Shown piece by piece: positions 60,507 to 64,000 of a DNA stretch of 64,000 nt. A model generated the notes under the pieces. That model ran no database searches. It saw only the letters and a list, made by a program, of their open reading frames with translations, and was not told the origin of the DNA. The position numbers were made by a program, and so were the translations under genes. Each line of letters begins with the position of its first letter. Position 1 is the stretch's first letter. The DNA comes from Bacillota bacterium (GTDB taxonomy: Bacteria; Bacillota; Negativicutes; DSM-13327), in assembly GCA_017889585.1 (NCBI GenBank), contig JAGFZX010000004.1, forward strand, positions 44,239 through 108,238, in the 5' to 3' direction.

Positions 60507-61217
60507 ATGTTGGGATGTTGCATTGATCAGCCAGAACATTTTTGTGCTTGTATCGTACCTATTTTTAAAACCCTTAATCATACTGAACTACAAAAGATTA
60601 GCACTTTAATTAAGAAGAAAAACTATCCCAAAAACTCTATGCTCTTTTCCAAAGGCGATGCCACCAGTCATTTATATATCCTACGACATGGCAGAGTAAA
60701 ACTATACGAAACTTCTGAAGATGGTCGTCAACAAATCCTACGTCTGCTAGAGCCTGGCGATTTTTTCGGTGAACTAGCGTTAATTACGGAAAAACAATAC
60801 TATCAGTTAAATGCTGAAACTTTAGAAGATACAGGAATTTGCTTACTTTCTCGTGATGATTTTAAAGAACTCATACACCAAAATCCAGAAATTTCATTAG
60901 GTGTAATGCAAGCTTTGACTGATAGACTTGCCTATGCCGAAAATTTCATTAGTACCCTTACTTTAAAAACTATTGAACAAAGGCTTATTTCCTGGCTACT
61001 CGCCTTGGCCGAAAAAGAAGGCGTGCTTACCCCTGAAGGAATCAGACTCACCATTAATTTGCCAAGGCACGAACTAGCTAGTCTATTTGGAACGACTAGA
61101 GAGACAATCAGCCGCAAATTTTCCAAACTGCAAGCAGATGGCTTAATTACGATGAACGGTCAAAAACAGATTATTATTATCAATAAAGATGATTTGGCTT
61201 CTCTCACACAACTATAA
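60507..61217 (+). CDS. Crp/Fnr-family transcription regulator
   Basis: 236 residues; GGAGAT before the ATG. Cyclic-nucleotide-binding fold: LYILRHGRVKLYETSEDGRQ, LLEPGDFFGELALI. Winged-helix domain with recognition helix in LASLFGTTRETISRKFSKLQ. The N-terminus has four cysteines in 15 residues (GCCIDQPEHFCAC), as in FNR-type proteins with an Fe-S sensor, so oxygen or redox sensing is plausible. The Arg that contacts cAMP is not evident. Confidence 0.92.
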   Translation: MLGCCIDQPEHFCACIVPIFKTLNHTELQKISTLIKKKNYPKNSMLFSKGDATSHLYILRHGRVKLYETSEDGRQQILRLLEPGDFFGELALITEKQYYQLNAETLEDTGICLLSRDDFKELIHQNPEISLGVMQALTDRLAYAENFISTLTLKTIEQRLISWLLALAEKEGVLTPEGIRLTINLPRHELASLFGTTRETISRKFSKLQADGLITMNGQKQIIIINKDDLASLTQL

Positions 61218-61351
61218 AACTTAAGCAATCATTCTCCCACCTCTAAGGCCAATTGCCCCGACCTCTGTTTTGCTATATAATACAATTACAGAGTTATTTG
61301 CGACCTATATAGGTCTAGTTTATCACTAAATTTATTAATCGGGAGGATTCT

Positions 61352-62572
61352 ATGGAACTTATAGGTAAAGCACTGATTGCACAGGGTGGCGGTCCGACAG
61401 CAGTTATCAATCAAAGCATGGCCGGGATTGTTGCTGAGGCACGAAAGTATAAACAAATCACTACAGTATACGGAGCCCTTAGAGGTGTAGAGGGTCTCAT
61501 CAATGAAGATTTTATCGATTTAACCCAAGAAACTTCCTTTAACCTCGATCAGGTGGCACAAACTCCATCATCAGCCCTATTTTCAACAAGGGTAAAACCT
61601 GATGCAAATTACTGCAAGGAAATCTTCAAGGTCTTAAAAGCCCATGATATACGTTATTTCTTTTATATTGGTGGTAACGACTCTGCTGATACAGTACATA
61701 TTATAAGCGAAGAAGCCAAATTAGATAATTATGAGTTCCGCGCCATTCATGTACCAAAAACAATCGATAACGACCTATTAGTTAATGACCATACCCCAGG
61801 TTATAGCTCAGCTGCTCGTTTTGTTACTCAAGCTTTTTCTGGAATTAACCTTGATATGAAAGCATTGTCTGGAATATATATCGGCGTTGTTATGGGGAGA
61901 AATGCTGGCTTTTTAACAGCAGCAGCTGCTGGTGCACAAAAATTCACTGAGGATGGTCCACATCTCATTTATTTACCAGAGCGTCCTTTTATCATCGAAA
62001 ATTTTGTTGCTGACATAAAAAAAGTATACGAACAATACGGCTACTGTATCGTGGCGGTATCGGAAGGTATTAAAGATATCTCTGGCACACCTATTATCGT
62101 AAGTTTATTAAAAGACATAGAAAAAGATGCCCACGGTAATATAACCCTGTCAGGTACAGGGGCATTGGGCGATTTGTTGACTCAAACTGTAAAACAAGGA
62201 CTAGGAATTTCCCGTGTACGCAGTGATACCTTTGGCTATATTCAACGTTGTTTCCCAGGTTGCGTATCTGATGTTGATCAACATGAAGCACGTGAAGCAG
62301 GCGAAAAAGCAGTCCAGTTTGCTCTATCTACTTGCTGTAACGGTTCTATCACCATCCACCGGATTGGAGACTATGCCGTAGAATATAAACTAACTCCTCT
62401 TGCTGAACTGGCAGGTAAAACGAAATATATGCCAGATGATTTTATAAATCCAGCCGGAAATCATGTTACTGATGCATTCAAAAATTATCTCAGACCACTC
62501 CTTGGTTCCAATCTACCATCAATCGCCAAATTAATAGCCCCTAAAGTTCCTAAGATTTTAAGAAAAGACTAA
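61352..62572 (+). CDS. pfp: 6-phosphofructokinase, probably pyrophosphate-dependent
   Basis: 406 residues; GGGAGG before the ATG. AQGGGPTAVINQSMAG near the N-terminus replaces the ATP-type loop, GGNDSADT is the phosphate-donor site, and VPKTIDNDL holds the catalytic Asp pair. The GGND variant and PKTIDND are typical of pyrophosphate-using enzymes, which catalyse a reversible step of glycolysis. The donor is inferred from motifs. Confidence 0.88.
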   Translation: MELIGKALIAQGGGPTAVINQSMAGIVAEARKYKQITTVYGALRGVEGLINEDFIDLTQETSFNLDQVAQTPSSALFSTRVKPDANYCKEIFKVLKAHDIRYFFYIGGNDSADTVHIISEEAKLDNYEFRAIHVPKTIDNDLLVNDHTPGYSSAARFVTQAFSGINLDMKALSGIYIGVVMGRNAGFLTAAAAGAQKFTEDGPHLIYLPERPFIIENFVADIKKVYEQYGYCIVAVSEGIKDISGTPIIVSLLKDIEKDAHGNITLSGTGALGDLLTQTVKQGLGISRVRSDTFGYIQRCFPGCVSDVDQHEAREAGEKAVQFALSTCCNGSITIHRIGDYAVEYKLTPLAELAGKTKYMPDDFINPAGNHVTDAFKNYLRPLLGSNLPSIAKLIAPKVPKILRKD

Positions 62573-62584
62573 CGTTTACTATTG

Positions 62585-62662
62585 AACCGCAAAAGCGCAA
62601 AGCAAGCAAGTAGAATAAAAACCATTATTATTCTATTTGCATTCTTTGTGGCCTTTGCGGTT
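62585..62662. repeat. Inverted repeat between pfp and gpsA
   Basis: AACCGCAAAAGCGCAAAG pairs imperfectly with CTTTGTGGCCTTTGCGGTT; an inner TAGAATAA..TTATTCTA stem adds to it. Same family as 63690-63826. Confidence 0.6.
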
Positions 62663-62726
62663 AATCATTATTCTTTATCCTCAAAAACTTATACTTTCTG
62701 GTATCGTAGAAAAGGGCGGTGGAAAA

Positions 62727-63683
62727 ATGAACGTTTCCGTTCTAGGCTGTGGGCGCTGGGGAACCTTCTTAGCCTGGTATGCTAATAAAATTGGACATAC
62801 AGTAACATTATGGGGTAGAGAAAGTTCTAGAAATTATTTAAGACTTAATGAAACTAGAACTAATGATTATTTAACTTTGCCTCAGAAAATCCTATTAACT
62901 AACTCCTTGGAAAAAGCAGTTTCTACTGGCGAAATCATTATTATATCTATTAGTGCTCAGGAATTAAGATTATTTACTGAGCAACTACGTCTCATAAAAA
63001 CAACTAATAAAATATTTGTTTTATGTATGAAAGGATTAGAAGCATCAAGTGGTAAAAGACTTTCGGAGGTTTTTAATGAAGCGGTCAGTAAAAATATAAA
63101 TTTAGCCATTTGGGTCGGTCCAGGTCATGTACAGGATTACCATAATAATATCCCTAATTGCATGGTCATAGATTCTGAAAATATTGAGATTACCAAGAAA
63201 GTTGTTGAAGAATTTAGTAGTGATCTAATACGACTTTATTATGGCAATGATCTTATCGGTAATGAAATCGGTGCTGCAGCCAAAAACGTAATGGGAATAG
63301 CAGCCGGAATGCTTGATGGTTTAAATTATAGCAGTTTAAAAGGCGCACTTATGGCTAGAGGCACCAGAGAACTATCACGCCTTGTGCTAGCTATGGGCGG
63401 AAATGACCTTACGATCTATGGTTTAAGTCATCTTGGCGATTATGAGGCAACACTATTTTCTAAGCATAGTCATAATAGAAAATTTGGCCAAGCCTTTGTC
63501 ACTGGTGAAAGCTTTGATAAACTAGCTGAAGGAGTGGCAACAGTTCAGTCCTTGAAATATCTGTCACAACAATATGAAATTGAATTACCCATTTGTAATG
63601 CGGTATATGACATTTTATTTGAAGATAAAGATACGCGCGAAACATTATTCAATCTATTTTTGCGTCCTGTGACCTTTGAATAA
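62727..63683 (+). CDS. gpsA: NAD(P)-dependent glycerol-3-phosphate dehydrogenase
   Basis: 318 residues from ATG 62727; the ribosome site GGCGGTGG is moderate, and the frame's earlier start at 62637 lies in the repeat. VSVLGCGRWGTFLAWYANKI is the dinucleotide-binding turn, followed by IWVGPGHVQD, NEIGAAAKNVMGIAAGMLDG (catalytic Lys) and AGLGD-like SHLGDYEATLFS. Makes sn-glycerol-3-phosphate for phospholipids. Confidence 0.94.
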   Translation: MNVSVLGCGRWGTFLAWYANKIGHTVTLWGRESSRNYLRLNETRTNDYLTLPQKILLTNSLEKAVSTGEIIIISISAQELRLFTEQLRLIKTTNKIFVLCMKGLEASSGKRLSEVFNEAVSKNINLAIWVGPGHVQDYHNNIPNCMVIDSENIEITKKVVEEFSSDLIRLYYGNDLIGNEIGAAAKNVMGIAAGMLDGLNYSSLKGALMARGTRELSRLVLAMGGNDLTIYGLSHLGDYEATLFSKHSHNRKFGQAFVTGESFDKLAEGVATVQSLKYLSQQYEIELPICNAVYDILFEDKDTRETLFNLFLRPVTFE

Positions 63684-63689
63684 TCCAAA

Positions 63690-63826
63690 AACGCTTTACC
63701 GCAGAGAGCAAAAACCGCGTTAACCACAAAGGTCACAAAGAAGTGCAAAGGACACAAAGTTTTTTATTATTCTCTTTGTGGTCTTTTTGTCCGCATAGCG
63801 GCTTTGTATCTTTGTGTTTTAAAATA
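63690..63826. repeat. Intergenic repeat block downstream of gpsA
   Basis: Direct and inverted copies of ACAAAGG-type units: AACCACAAAGGTCACAAAG, AAAGGACACAAAG, then CTTTGTGGTCTTTTTGTCC and CTTTGTATCTTTGTG. They fold back on each other around a TTTTTTATTATT loop. No coding frame. Confidence 0.6.
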
Positions 63827-63909
63827 TGGTTTTCTATTTATTCTATAAAAACGTATAAATTATGATATCATAAAAATAAGGCCTACATACATTTTTGAAT
63901 CTTATAATG

Positions 63910-63958
63910 TACCCTATCGGATAGACAATGTAAAAAAGTCTACCCGATAGGGTATTTT
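63910..63958 (+). terminator. Terminator or attenuator near the window end
   Basis: TACCCTATCGG / CCGATAGGGTA stem with inner TAGAC..GTCTA, followed by TTTTTATG. A GGTGGGAG ribosome-like site and a TTG follow at 63981-63999, so it may be an attenuator of the next gene, which is outside the window. Confidence 0.65.
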
Positions 63959-64000
63959 TATGTATAATGAAAAAAACAAGAATGGTGGGAGTTAAATTGA

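Overview
The window looks like the chromosome of a strictly anaerobic, low-GC Firmicute with an outer membrane, most likely a Negativicute of the Sporomusa/Pelosinus type (inference). The evidence is a TonB protein and a TonB-dependent receptor beside a SpoVB-type flippase, two oxygen-sensitive class III ribonucleotide reductases, several 4Fe-4S proteins, an L-cysteine desulfidase and a phosphofructokinase of the pyrophosphate-dependent type. No tRNA, rRNA, CRISPR array or complete insertion sequence was seen. Decayed gene ends and direct duplications are common.

Region by region. 1-10.9 kb (minus strand): FabV enoyl reductase, aldo/keto reductase with ferredoxin tail, ABC-F ATPase, formate-type NrdD with its activase NrdG, SpoVB-like flippase and DedA. 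A nearly identical 50-bp leader that can fold as terminator or antiterminator lies just upstream of nrdD and again 240 bp upstream of the aldo/keto reductase.

11.6-22.5 kb (minus strand): an eleven-gene poly-gamma-glutamate / gamma-glutamyl locus in the order ggt, DUF6305 lipoprotein, DctM-like permease, 48-residue membrane peptide, two deacylase-like proteins, pgsB, pgsC, pgsW, sensor kinase, response regulator. No capA/pgsA is present. 22.7-28.4 kb holds an SbmA/YddA-type ABC protein, cysteine desulfidase, a polysaccharide deacetylase and four gene remnants. 28.5-34.4 kb is a visibly GC-richer metal or siderophore uptake block (tonB, DUF364 protein, ABC exporter, TonB-dependent receptor).

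34.5-47.8 kb: a metal / Fe-S / molybdenum block. It has a CopZ-like chaperone opposite an HxlR regulator with a cysteine tail, then two MinD-type ATPases with inserted ferredoxins, a NifX-fold protein and an Mrp-NifX fusion. This resembles the orp (orange protein) operon of Desulfovibrio. YedE-type sulfur transporters, a metallo-hydrolase, a molybdopterin-binding protein, a YqeB-type protein and two DUF134 regulators follow. A palindrome, TTATGAAATATATTTCATAA, recurs in front of at least four units here and is the best candidate operator of the DUF134 regulator. Partial copies of DUF134, NifU-like and Mrp-NifX genes are scattered among the intact ones.

48.1-52.6 kb: a structured intergenic element, then a second class III reductase pair (NrdG2, and NrdD2 with a fused glutaredoxin-like domain), remnants of modD and of an ABC permease, and a NifX-family protein. 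53.3-57.0 kb: an OmpR/HAMP two-component system, a Met/Gly/His-rich DUF2680 protein and a broken periplasmic adaptor, with shared TTCACA direct repeats in their promoters. 57.1-64 kb: RmuC, a small DUF2164 protein, a short-chain dehydrogenase, a Crp/Fnr regulator, phosphofructokinase and GpsA, with G/C-accented inverted repeats in the gaps.
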